Part shown: piece by piece, positions 16,083 through 24,637 of the stretch
Layout of the letters: the number at the start of each line of letters is the position of its first letter
Position numbering within the stretch: position 1 is the stretch's first letter
From: Castellaniella sp040276065
GTDB lineage: Bacteria > Pseudomonadota > Gammaproteobacteria > Burkholderiales > Burkholderiaceae_B
DNA: 64,000 nt
Assembly: GCF_040276065.1 (NCBI RefSeq)
Contig: NZ_JBELOI010000008.1
Coordinates: 124,001 to 188,000, forward strand
Direction: 5' to 3'
Notes under the pieces: model-generated
What the model was told of the DNA's origin: nothing
What the model saw: only the letters and a program-made list of their open reading frames with translations
The model's database searches: none
Made by a program: the position numbers and the translations under genes

Positions 16083-18443
16083 ATGTCAGAAAGACGATTC
16101 CGGCCCGCGCTCTCGGCGGTTTTGGCGGCAATGGCCATGCTGCTGGCCGCGTGCTCCGATGCGGATTCGCCCCCGGCCGCCGGCCCGGTGGCCGTGGCCA
16201 AGCCGAACATCCTCTTCATCGTGCTCGATGACCTGGGCGTGGACCAGATGACGTCCTACGGCTATGGCGGCGCCGGGCCGGCGAGGACGCCCAATATGAC
16301 CGCCATCGCCCGCGCCGGCGTGCAGTTCCGCAATGCGTGGGCCATGCCCGACTGTACCCCGACGCGGGCCACTTTCTTTACCGGGCGCTATCCCTCCCAG
16401 GACAACGTGTTGAATGCGCTGGTGGCCACAGATCTGGCCAACTCCTCACCCTCGCCTTATGAAATGACGTTGCCCAAGCTCCTGAAGGCTCAGGGCTACA
16501 CCAGCGCGCTGATCGGCAAAATGCATCTGACAGGCTCTGACCTGAACGGCGCGTTCAACCTGCCCTACGGCTACGACAGCATGTGGAAGCTGGGCTGGGA
16601 TTATTTTGATGGCTTCCTGGACGGCGCGCCCTACAACGTCGACACTCGGGCGGGCCTGACAACCAAGGGCACCGATGTCGACAGCGGCCCCTACAAGTGC
16701 GGATTCATCCCGACGACCGATATCGATATGGCCAATGGCGCCGATTCCGGTGCGTGCTATTTCGCCGACGCGACATGCGCCGAGCTCGCAATCGGCGGCG
16801 AGGTCAAGACGCCGGGCCGCAGTTGCATGGAGCGCGGCGGCATCCTGGATCCGGGCCAGTCCTGCAAGGCCAATCCACCCACCTATATCGACTTCACGGC
16901 CCAGAACGGCTACTACACCGGTCGTTGGGTAAAAAGCACGGCCGGCGGCGACGGTTACGTCATCCCGGCCTCGGATCCGTCCTCGCGCGGCTACCGCAGC
17001 ATCCTGGAGACCGACCGCGCCCTCACGTGGGCCGGACAGCAGCCTTCCGGGCGGCCCTGGATGTTGACGGTGGGCTATTCGGCCATCCATACACCCCTGC
17101 AGGTGCCGCCCGTGTCGCTGATCGCGGAGGACACGCCGGGTCGCAACGACGACCTGGTGTGCTCGCCGCGGGCCGACTCGGAGCGCACGCCGGTGTTGAC
17201 GCAGGCCACCGATCTCATCGACAGCCACCTCATCACCAATCTGATGGTCGAGGCCGTGGACCGAAAGATCGGCGATCTGCTGGTGGGCCTGCGCCTGGCC
17301 CAGTACAAGGACGACGGCACGCTGGACTACCACCCGGAGCAGACCAATACCCTCGTTGTCGTCGTGGGCGACAACGGTACCTACGTGAACAGCGTCAAGT
17401 TCACCGCCCCGGGCCGCTTCGATCCCATGCGCGCCAAGGCCACCCCCTACCAGACCGGCGTGTGGGTGCCGCTGCTGGTGGCTGGCCCGATGGTCGCCTC
17501 GCCTGGTCGCGAGGTGCCACACATGGTGGGCTCGGTCGACCTGTATCGGCTGTTCGCCGATATTGCCGGCGCAGACCTGGATGCCGCCATTCCGGCCGGT
17601 CGCCCGATCGATGCGCAGCCCATGCTGGCCTACCTGAGCAATGCGAGCCAGGCGAGCATCCGCGGCACCAACTTCACCGAGATGGGCACCAACCTGCGGG
17701 CGGTCGGCTCGTCCGACAGCGAATACCCTTGCGTGATTCCCGCCGCCGACAACGTCTGCACGACCCTGTTTCCACAAAAGGGCGTGTGCCTGACTCAAGG
17801 GGGCATCTGGTACGGCGACAGCGACACCGCCGGGGAAACCGACAATGTGCCCGCGGGGGGCTATCACAACTGCTGCCAGGTCCAGGCATACCGCTCGGAT
17901 CAGGGCAAAGCGACCACCTTCCTGCCGGTGGCCACCAAGGCGGTCACCGATGGTGTCTATAAACTGGTGCGCCAGACCCGCAACCAGTGCGATCCGGCCA
18001 TGGGCAGTGCCGCCGACCCCAGCGACTACCGCTACAGCACCACCGGCTACGACATCATGGACGAGTTTTACCGGATCGACACCGCGACCCCGGACCCCAC
18101 GCTGGACAAGGAAGGCAGCGAGCTCACCACCATCGAGCCACCGCCATTGGATACTTCGTCATTGACCGGCGAGCAGCAGCAGACCTACGCCCGGCTCAAG
18201 GACGAAATGGACCAGCATGACGCTGTCGCCCGCTATAACCTGGACTACGATGGTGTCAATTGCCCGGGCGATGGCAACCACGACCTGGTGGTGGACCAGA
18301 AAGACCTGGACAACTGGCAGGAACTGAGCCAGTTGAATGGCGGCCAATCGAGTTGGTATGACTTCAACCACGACGGTGCGACCGACGCAGCCGACCGGCA
18401 AATCATCCAGAACAATATGGGCAGAACCTGCTCGGGCGTGTGA
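16083..18443 (+). CDS. Lipoprotein sulfatase with C-terminal dockerin-like calcium-binding repeats
   Basis: A 786-residue exported type I sulfatase / alkaline phosphatase superfamily enzyme. The signal peptide ends in the lipobox LAAC with lipid-accepting Cys24. Metal-binding Asp49-Asp50 sit in FIVLDDLG, and Cys91 in CTPTRATFFTGR is the formylglycine site (C-x-P-x-R; Thr replaces the usual Ser). Later motifs are IHTPLQVPP and VVVGDNGTY. Cys-rich inserts (about 200-270 and 545-600) are unusual. The C-terminus (about 725-780) has two EF-hand-like loops, DGNHDLVVDQKD and DFNHDGATDAAD, as in dockerin repeats. Divergent from a two-component system that probably controls it. Substrate unknown; the maturase is not in the window. 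Confidence 0.82.
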   Translation: MSERRFRPALSAVLAAMAMLLAACSDADSPPAAGPVAVAKPNILFIVLDDLGVDQMTSYGYGGAGPARTPNMTAIARAGVQFRNAWAMPDCTPTRATFFTGRYPSQDNVLNALVATDLANSSPSPYEMTLPKLLKAQGYTSALIGKMHLTGSDLNGAFNLPYGYDSMWKLGWDYFDGFLDGAPYNVDTRAGLTTKGTDVDSGPYKCGFIPTTDIDMANGADSGACYFADATCAELAIGGEVKTPGRSCMERGGILDPGQSCKANPPTYIDFTAQNGYYTGRWVKSTAGGDGYVIPASDPSSRGYRSILETDRALTWAGQQPSGRPWMLTVGYSAIHTPLQVPPVSLIAEDTPGRNDDLVCSPRADSERTPVLTQATDLIDSHLITNLMVEAVDRKIGDLLVGLRLAQYKDDGTLDYHPEQTNTLVVVVGDNGTYVNSVKFTAPGRFDPMRAKATPYQTGVWVPLLVAGPMVASPGREVPHMVGSVDLYRLFADIAGADLDAAIPAGRPIDAQPMLAYLSNASQASIRGTNFTEMGTNLRAVGSSDSEYPCVIPAADNVCTTLFPQKGVCLTQGGIWYGDSDTAGETDNVPAGGYHNCCQVQAYRSDQGKATTFLPVATKAVTDGVYKLVRQTRNQCDPAMGSAADPSDYRYSTTGYDIMDEFYRIDTATPDPTLDKEGSELTTIEPPPLDTSSLTGEQQQTYARLKDEMDQHDAVARYNLDYDGVNCPGDGNHDLVVDQKDLDNWQELSQLNGGQSSWYDFNHDGATDAADRQIIQNNMGRTCSGV

Positions 18444-18514
18444 ATGAGGGCGGCGGCCCGCCTGCATCCCGCCACCGTGCGCTCCGTCTTCAGGGCCGGG
18501 TGCGTGGTGGCGGC

Positions 18515-20527
18515 TTACTCGATCGCCTTCGACAAGGAGCTATCGAGTTTATGCATCCGCAAAGCGACGTGGATTTCCAGCGCCTTGCTGCCATTGCGCC
18601 AGTCCCCGAGCAATTGATCGATCGTCTCGAGCCGCTGGCGCAAGGTGTTGATGTGGATGCCCAGGGCCCTGGCGGCCGGCTTGAAGCTGTGCGCCTCGTC
18701 CAGATAGGCCAGGAGGGTTTCACACAAGTTGGTGTTGCGGCGTTGATCGTGGGCGATGAGCTCGCCGACGCTGGCCTGGATGAATGAGCTGAGGTCCTTG
18801 CCGCCACGTTGTTCAAACAGCAGCGCATACATCGAAAACAGCGACTCGGAGACCAGCTCGTTGCTGCGTTTCAATGCCCGGAGCACATCGATGCACCGCT
18901 TGAGAGAACGGAAGCACTGCGGCAGCATGTCGATCCGGCCCAAGGTGCCCGAATAAACGCCGACGACGCTCAGGCGTGGGTTTTGCATCAGCTTGGCTTG
19001 AACGGCGGCTTCGGTCTCGTCCGCGTGGTGGGCGGCGTAAATGGCGACGATGAGGCCATCGAGCGTTTCCATCAAGACCGGGCCCGGCAAGCGTGGCCGC
19101 ATGCTGTGCAGCGCATACTCCAGGTGATTGCCTTCGACGCGAAGCGCCATCATGCGCAGCGGGGCGTTCAGGTCCAGTCCCAGTGGCTCGGTCAAGGCCT
19201 GCAAGACGCTCAGGGGCTCTTGTTGCCAGGTCACCAGAGAACGGATCGTGGCCATGCTGCGGCTGCTCAGCGCATGTTTGCTGCGCTCCTCGGACAGCAG
19301 GGCCAGGCCTGCAACCAACGCGCCGCGCTCGAACGTGCGGACCTGGGTGTCCGAGATCGCGCCGGGCGAGAGCATCAGCATGGCGCCCAGCAAACGATCC
19401 GCGCCGGTGATCGCGGCGATTTTGATGATGAGCCCCGGCGCAGGAGCCACGGTTTGCGATTGGCCCGATGCACGGCTTTGGGCGACGGCCCTGTGCACCA
19501 GGTCTTGTACCGCCGTCGCTTGAATCAGGTCGGCCAATTGCGGCGCAAGGGCGGCTTGCGGCGCGGGCGCGTGGTGGGTGAGTTGCTCGGCCTCGTTGAG
19601 GAGTGCAATTTCCCCATCGAGCAGCGATGCGACCATTTGCAAGATATTGGTGACGGTGCCGCCCCGTGCCGCGAGCTTGGTCATTTGCTCGTGGGCTTCG
19701 GCAGCGTCCGCAATTTCGGCCGCTTGTTGATGCAGCAGGGCATTGGCTTCGCTCGCCCGTTGGAGGGCGACCTGCGTTTCTTGAAACAGGCGGGCGTTTT
19801 CGATGGCGATCGCCGCCTGGGCGGCCAATGTCGCCAGCATGGAAATCTCCCATGGCTCGTGGCTGCGCGGCTGGCGGTCGCAGACGCACAGAATGCCGAT
19901 GCAGTGATTGCCCACCATCAGCGGCGCGCCGAGCAGGGAACAGACCCCTTCCTCGGTAATCGCGAGGTCGATGCCGCCGTCGTGCGTGAAGCCCTGGTCC
20001 TGCATGTAATTTGTACAGTGGTACGGGGTTTTGTGCTTTAGAACATGGCCGCAGATCCCGTGTTCGGGCGGGACGCGCACATTTCTGAAGCGGTCGGATG
20101 TCGCGCCATCCGTGGCGCGGATGTAGAAGTCATTGCGCACGCGATCATAGTTGGTCAGATAGCCGATGTCGGACGCAAAAATCTGCCGCGCGCGGCGCAC
20201 GATTGCCTGGAGCACCAACTCCAGATCCCTGATCGCGGTGAGATCTTGCGCCGTCTCGAGGACCGCCAACAGCCCCTTTTCCCGCTGTAGCTGGATCGTC
20301 TGCTGTTTCTGGATGGAAAAGGCCGCCTGGATGCTCTCAGCCAGCAATGCCTTCTGGTCTGGATCTCGCGCCGTGGCATCGCCATATTCCTGCAATTGCC
20401 GCAGCTCGTCGGCCCCGGCGCCGTTGCGCAGCAGGTCCAGCAATCCGGCCTGGAACCGGATGGCGTCGATCGCCGGGCGCGCGGCCTGCGCATTGGCGGA
20501 GGGAGGTCTGGGTCGGCTGGTGGTCAT
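18515..20527 (-). CDS. GAF-domain regulator with PucR/CdaR-type C-terminal helix-turn-helix
   Basis: A 670-residue cytoplasmic regulator. A GAF domain spans about residues 100-255 (VLQAIVRRARQIFASDIGYL through GICGHVLKHKTPYHC and IGILCVCDRQPRSHEPWE to IAIENARLF), followed by a coiled coil and a central CdaR-like region. The C-terminal HTH_30 domain (about 600-655) reads LLAYLDEAHSFKPAARALGIHINTLRQRLETI. Regulators of this architecture usually sit beside catabolic operons and bind a pathway intermediate through the GAF domain. It is divergent from the LIV transporter / HMG-CoA reductase operon, with an AT-rich gap of 162 bp containing a 7-bp inverted repeat just upstream of its own start. It is the likely pathway-specific regulator; activator or repressor is not decided by sequence. 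Confidence 0.82.
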   Translation of the reverse strand: MTTSRPRPPSANAQAARPAIDAIRFQAGLLDLLRNGAGADELRQLQEYGDATARDPDQKALLAESIQAAFSIQKQQTIQLQREKGLLAVLETAQDLTAIRDLELVLQAIVRRARQIFASDIGYLTNYDRVRNDFYIRATDGATSDRFRNVRVPPEHGICGHVLKHKTPYHCTNYMQDQGFTHDGGIDLAITEEGVCSLLGAPLMVGNHCIGILCVCDRQPRSHEPWEISMLATLAAQAAIAIENARLFQETQVALQRASEANALLHQQAAEIADAAEAHEQMTKLAARGGTVTNILQMVASLLDGEIALLNEAEQLTHHAPAPQAALAPQLADLIQATAVQDLVHRAVAQSRASGQSQTVAPAPGLIIKIAAITGADRLLGAMLMLSPGAISDTQVRTFERGALVAGLALLSEERSKHALSSRSMATIRSLVTWQQEPLSVLQALTEPLGLDLNAPLRMMALRVEGNHLEYALHSMRPRLPGPVLMETLDGLIVAIYAAHHADETEAAVQAKLMQNPRLSVVGVYSGTLGRIDMLPQCFRSLKRCIDVLRALKRSNELVSESLFSMYALLFEQRGGKDLSSFIQASVGELIAHDQRRNTNLCETLLAYLDEAHSFKPAARALGIHINTLRQRLETIDQLLGDWRNGSKALEIHVALRMHKLDSSLSKAIE

Positions 20528-20535
20528 GAGAAACG

Positions 20536-20560
20536 CGATATGACTTGTTCATCCATATCG
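20536..20560. promoter_or_regulatory. Inverted repeat, candidate operator of the GAF/PucR regulator
   Basis: CGATATG (20536-20542) and CATATCG (20554-20560) form a perfect 7-bp inverted repeat with an 11-base spacer, 9 bases upstream of the regulator start, in the divergent promoter region. Half-site centres are 18 bp apart, so a dimer could contact one face of the helix. Beyond it the gap to 20689 is AT-rich, as expected for promoters. Confidence 0.5.
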
Positions 20561-20689
20561 TAAGCCATGGGGCAGTGAATCAAATGTATAAAAAATATAT
20601 AAATAAGAAAATAAATAGATGAATCGTATATTGTTGCTCGGGCACGCGGAAGGCATCATTTCGATGAACTTCCAACCAAAGGAGACAAA

Positions 20690-21991
20690 ATGAAAACGCT
20701 AATAGGGTCCGTGGCTGCAGCCCTGAGCCTGTGCATGGTCGCCGCGCCCGCGGTGTCTCAGCCTGAGAGGCCGGCCGAGATCAAGCTCGGCATGAGCACC
20801 TTCATGACAGGTTCGGCCGCCGTCCTGGGGATGCCCGCCAAAGTGGCGGCCGATATGTGGATCGAAGAGTTCAACGCCAAAGGCGGCCTCGATGGCGTCA
20901 AGCTCAAGCAGACCTGGATCGATGAGGGGCAGGGTGCGGACAAATTTCTGACAGAGTACCGCCGGCTGGCTCAGGAGCCTGGCGAAAAGGTGATGGTGTC
21001 CGCTATTTCCAGCGGGTATTGCGGTGCGCTGGCACCGGTCGCGGAGGACCTCAAAGTCATCAATATCCTGTGGGAGTGTTCCTCCGAGAAGGTGCTCGAG
21101 GGCAAGAACTACCGCTACGTATTCAAGACGGACCCCAATGGCACCATGGAGATGGTGGCGGCGGTGCTGCATCTACTCGAGATCAAGCCGGATTTCAAAA
21201 CCCTGGCGGTGGTCAATCAGGACTACGCCTGGGGCCGCGATTCCTGGGATCTCTTTCGCGACACCCTGCGGGCGCTCAAGCCGGACGTCAAGATCGTTGC
21301 CGAGATGTTTCCGAAATTCGGTGCGCCCGACTTTTCCGCGGAAGTGACCCGCCTGCAAGCCTTGCGGCCGGACGTGGTGCTGTCCACCGCCTGGGGCGGA
21401 GACCTGGATACGTTCCTGCGCCAGGCCTCCCAGCGCGGCTTGCTGAAATCCGCGCAGTTCGTGCTGCCTTTGGCCGATTCCTCCCTCGAGCGCTTGGGCG
21501 ACGCGGTGCCGCCGGGTGTCATCGTGGGTTTTGTCGGCGATGGCTACTTTGCCGATCCAGAGTTCGTGAATGACCCGAAGGCCAAGGATTTCGTGAAAAA
21601 GTTCAAGGACAAGACGGGTTTTTATCCGGATTTCGGGGTCTATCACATGGTTCAAGCGCTCGAAGCCATTACGCTGGCCTATGAAAAAACGCTGAAGGCC
21701 AATGGTGGGGCGTGGCCCACCACCGAGCAACTGGCCACCACCTTGCGCACACTGGAATACCGTGGCCTATCGCGGCCGATCAAGATGCGCGAAGACGGCC
21801 AGGCGATGCAGGGTCAGCTCTATGGCGTCACGCTGGAGCATTCCGACTATCCGTTTCCGCAGGTGGGCGAGTTGGTGTTCTATCCCGCCGAGCTGGTATC
21901 GCCGCCCGTGGGCGAGATATCGGCGGACTGGGTCAAGACGCTCAAGCCCGACATGCTGAAGAGCACGCTGATACACCGCGTGGGTAAATAA
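20690..21991 (+). CDS. Periplasmic substrate-binding protein of LIV-type ABC transporter (HMG/mevalonate locus)
   Basis: A 433-residue type I periplasmic binding protein (Peripla_BP_6 family). A signal peptide (LIGSVAAALSLCMVAAPAVS) precedes the mature start IKLGMSTFMTGSAAVLG, with later RYVFKTDPNGTMEMVAAVLHLL and QDYAWGRDSWDLF. It is preceded by a good ribosome site (AAAGGAGAC, 5 bases before ATG) and heads the operon with two permeases and two ATPases. It is more divergent than the LIV binding proteins at 49.5-53 kb, so amino acid specificity should not be assumed. The operon's HMG-CoA reductase suggests mevalonate, HMG or a related branched acid (inference). Confidence 0.85.
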   Translation: MKTLIGSVAAALSLCMVAAPAVSQPERPAEIKLGMSTFMTGSAAVLGMPAKVAADMWIEEFNAKGGLDGVKLKQTWIDEGQGADKFLTEYRRLAQEPGEKVMVSAISSGYCGALAPVAEDLKVINILWECSSEKVLEGKNYRYVFKTDPNGTMEMVAAVLHLLEIKPDFKTLAVVNQDYAWGRDSWDLFRDTLRALKPDVKIVAEMFPKFGAPDFSAEVTRLQALRPDVVLSTAWGGDLDTFLRQASQRGLLKSAQFVLPLADSSLERLGDAVPPGVIVGFVGDGYFADPEFVNDPKAKDFVKKFKDKTGFYPDFGVYHMVQALEAITLAYEKTLKANGGAWPTTEQLATTLRTLEYRGLSRPIKMREDGQAMQGQLYGVTLEHSDYPFPQVGELVFYPAELVSPPVGEISADWVKTLKPDMLKSTLIHRVGK

Positions 21992-22017
21992 GCGACCGTC
22001 GCCCGGGAACGCTGAAC

Positions 22018-22923
22018 ATGAACTTCCATTTGTTGTTGCTGGCCGTGGTCGATGGGCTGTCGTACGCAAGCCTGCTGTTCATGATTGCGCTGGGCTTGAC
22101 GCTGATTTGCGGCGTGTTTGGCGTCATCAATGTCGCCCACGGTAGTTTCTACGCGATCGGCGGCTATAGCGCAGCCACCGTGATGGCCTGGCTGCTGCCC
22201 GATGATGCATCGGTGCTGGTGCTGGTGTGCGCGCTGCTGGGCACGGCGGTATTGGTGGGCGGCGCGCTTGGCGCGCTGCTCGAACGGGGCATCATGCGGC
22301 GTTTCCAGGATCGCGATCCAGTGTTGCAGTTGCTGGTTACCTTCGCGGTCTTCATGATTCTCGAAAACCTGCAGCGCATGATCTGGGGGAGCACTCCTGT
22401 CAATGCGGGCGCGTTGGCTGGTCGCATGGGGACGGTCGAGCTGCTGGGCGTGACCTTCATGAGGTACCAGTTGCTGGTGGTGCCGGGAATCGCCCTGGCT
22501 TCTTTCGTGGGGTTGCAGTGTCTGCTGCGGTATTCCATCACGGGCCGCAAGCTGCTTGCGGTCATCCATCATCGCGAGGTGGCGACGGCGCTGGGCATCG
22601 ATGCGGCGCGCATGGGTCTGATGACCTTTGCGCTCGGCGGCGCGTTGGGCGCGGTGGGCGGTGCGCTGTCCGTCCCCATGACCACATTCGTGCCGGGGGT
22701 GGCCGCCGATATGGTGGTCGCGTCCTTTGCCGTCATCGCCACTGCGGGGCTGGGGCAGATCACGGGGGCCTTGATTGCATCTATCCTCATCGGGCTGGCC
22801 CGGGCGCTGGCGGTCTATACCCTGCCGGAACTCGAGGTGGTCATGCCTTACCTCATGATGGTTGCCGTCCTGCTGGTGCGCCCCAGCGGTTTGTTCTCGG
22901 TCGCCGAGGCCAGGAGGATCTGA
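22018..22923 (+). CDS. LivH-type ABC permease (HMG/mevalonate locus)
   Basis: A 301-residue inner-membrane permease of the branched-chain family with about eight helices. Typical LivH features are the N-terminal VVDGLSYASLLFMIALGLTLICGVFGVINVAHGSFYAIG and the EAA-like region LLAVIHHREVATALGIDAARMGLMTFALGGALGAVGGAL. It pairs with the LivM-type subunit, whose ATG overlaps this stop by one base (TGATG). Starts 26 bp after the binding-protein gene. Confidence 0.9.
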   Translation: MNFHLLLLAVVDGLSYASLLFMIALGLTLICGVFGVINVAHGSFYAIGGYSAATVMAWLLPDDASVLVLVCALLGTAVLVGGALGALLERGIMRRFQDRDPVLQLLVTFAVFMILENLQRMIWGSTPVNAGALAGRMGTVELLGVTFMRYQLLVVPGIALASFVGLQCLLRYSITGRKLLAVIHHREVATALGIDAARMGLMTFALGGALGAVGGALSVPMTTFVPGVAADMVVASFAVIATAGLGQITGALIASILIGLARALAVYTLPELEVVMPYLMMVAVLLVRPSGLFSVAEARRI

Positions 22924-23885
22924 TGCGGCATTGGACTTTTGCCTGGGCTATCGGCTGCGCGTCCGCCGCCCTGGCGGCCATGGCATGGCTATGGCCCTGG
23001 ACGCGGATGCCTGTCATCACGTTCCTGAGCTATGGCATGGCGGCGCTCGGCTTGTCGGTCTTGATGCGGGCGGGGCAGGTCTCCTTCGGCCATGCCATGT
23101 ACGCCCTGATTGCGGGCTACGGCACGGCGTTCACCGTCAGGGCGTTTCCCGGCGCCGATGCGCTGGTCGCGCTGGCGGCGGGTGTATCGAGCGCCGTCGT
23201 CCTCGGCGTGGTGGTGGCTGCCTTTGTGTCCCGTTATCGCGGGATATTTTTCGGCATGCTCAACTTGGGTATTTCGATGGTGTTCTATTCCCTGGCCGGA
23301 AAACTCTACACATGGACCGGTGGAACAGACGGCCTGCGCTTCGAGCGGCCGCCCTTGCTGGGGATGACGCTCGATCGCGGCGAGTTCGAGTGGGGCATGA
23401 TGCTGCTGGCGCTCGCATCGGCCGTGCTGTTGGGCTGGGCCGTGCAGCGTTACTTCAGATCCTCGGCCGGTCAGATTGCCGCTGCGATACGCGTCAACGA
23501 GACCCGGCTCGAATATATCGGTTTGTCGGCCCGTGCGGCGATGGTCGAGGCGTATGTGCTCTCGTCCGCGCTGGTGGGCGTCGGCGGCGCCATGCTCGCG
23601 CTGGCGCAGGGGCTGATGACCCCCGAAGGCGGCTATTGGCTGCGCTCGGGCGAGTACGTATTCATTGCCATCCTGGGCGGAGCGGGCCATGCCATCGGGG
23701 CATTCCTCGGCGCGGCGGTATTCGAACTCATCCTGTTGATGGGTGCGGTGTACTTCACAAATATCTGGCAGATCGTGCTGGGCGCCACCTTGCTGGCCGT
23801 GATTTTCTTTGCCCCCTCGGGGCTGGTTGGGCGGTTCCGGCAATTCCGCCAGGGCAGGGCGGCCAGGGCGGTAAATCATGAATAG
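22923..23885 (+). CDS. LivM-type ABC permease (HMG/mevalonate locus)
   Basis: A 320-residue second permease of the transporter with about nine membrane segments. It shows GLSVLMRAGQVSFGHAMYALIAGY, MLNLGISMVFYSLAGKLYTWTGGTDGL and AAIRVNETRLEYIGLSARAAMVEAYVLSSALVGVGGAML, the conserved LivM blocks. It overlaps the upstream LivH gene by one base and the downstream ATPase gene by 8 bp, showing tight co-translation. Confidence 0.9.
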   Translation: MRHWTFAWAIGCASAALAAMAWLWPWTRMPVITFLSYGMAALGLSVLMRAGQVSFGHAMYALIAGYGTAFTVRAFPGADALVALAAGVSSAVVLGVVVAAFVSRYRGIFFGMLNLGISMVFYSLAGKLYTWTGGTDGLRFERPPLLGMTLDRGEFEWGMMLLALASAVLLGWAVQRYFRSSAGQIAAAIRVNETRLEYIGLSARAAMVEAYVLSSALVGVGGAMLALAQGLMTPEGGYWLRSGEYVFIAILGGAGHAIGAFLGAAVFELILLMGAVYFTNIWQIVLGATLLAVIFFAPSGLVGRFRQFRQGRAARAVNHE

Positions 23886-24636
23886 CGTAGCGGACGAGGT
23901 GCTGCTGCAGACCTCGGGGCTCACCTTGCGTTTCGGCGCGATTCAGGCGGCTGACGGCATCGACTTCACCTTGCACGCGGGGGAACATCTGGCGGTGATC
24001 GGGGCCAATGGCGCCGGCAAGACCACGTTCATCAATATTTGCACCGGCTACATCAAACCCACCAGTGGCACCGTGGTTTTCGCGGGGCGGGACATCACAC
24101 GCAAAGGCCCCCGGCAGATCACCCGACTGGGGATCGGGCGCTCTTTCCAGCTTCCGCAATTGTTTCTCGAGCACACCGTGCAGGAGTGCCTGCAACTGGC
24201 ATCGGTCGCGCGCAGCCGCAAGATTTCCCGCTGGGTCCCGTTGGCGCAAAATGCCGACGGCCGCGCGGTTGCTGAAATGCTCGAGCTGGTGGAGCTGGTG
24301 TCGTGCCGGAACGATCCGGCGTCGGTCTTGCCGGAAGGCCATCGCAAGCTGCTGGACGTGGCCATTGCGCTGATGTTGGAGCCCAGGCTCATGATCATGG
24401 ACGAACCGACCAGCGGCGTGGCCTCGGAGGACAAGCATGCGGTGATGCGGACCATCATGGCCGCGCTGCGGCAGCGCAATGTGACCAGTTGGTTCGTCGA
24501 GCATGACATCGACATCGTACTGGCGTATGCCACGCGCGTCGCGGCGTGGATCGATGGGCGGGTTGCGGCCGATGGCGAGCCGCAAGCCGTCTTCGCCGAT
24601 CCGACCATTCGTCGCGAAGTACTGGGAGAGCGCTGA
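23878..24636 (+). CDS. LivG-type ABC ATPase with degenerate signature motif
   Basis: A 252-residue cytoplasmic ATPase. Walker A is GANGAGKTTF and Walker B is LMIMDEPTSGVA, with a switch His in WFVEHDID. The LivG-specific GRSFQLPQLFLEHTVQECL is present. The ABC signature reads LPEGHRKLLDVA instead of LSGGQ or LAYGQ, with Pro-Glu in place of Ser/Ala-Gly. This is tolerated in some LivG homologues but unusual. It forms the ATPase pair with the LivF-type subunit that starts one base after its stop. Confidence 0.88.
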   Translation: MNSVADEVLLQTSGLTLRFGAIQAADGIDFTLHAGEHLAVIGANGAGKTTFINICTGYIKPTSGTVVFAGRDITRKGPRQITRLGIGRSFQLPQLFLEHTVQECLQLASVARSRKISRWVPLAQNADGRAVAEMLELVELVSCRNDPASVLPEGHRKLLDVAIALMLEPRLMIMDEPTSGVASEDKHAVMRTIMAALRQRNVTSWFVEHDIDIVLAYATRVAAWIDGRVAADGEPQAVFADPTIRREVLGER

Positions 24637-24637
24637 G

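Noticed and set aside
20561..20689. The AT-rich stretch as a replication origin or phage attachment site.
   Set aside because: It is a short divergent promoter gap with no DnaA-box cluster, integrase or tRNA end nearby.
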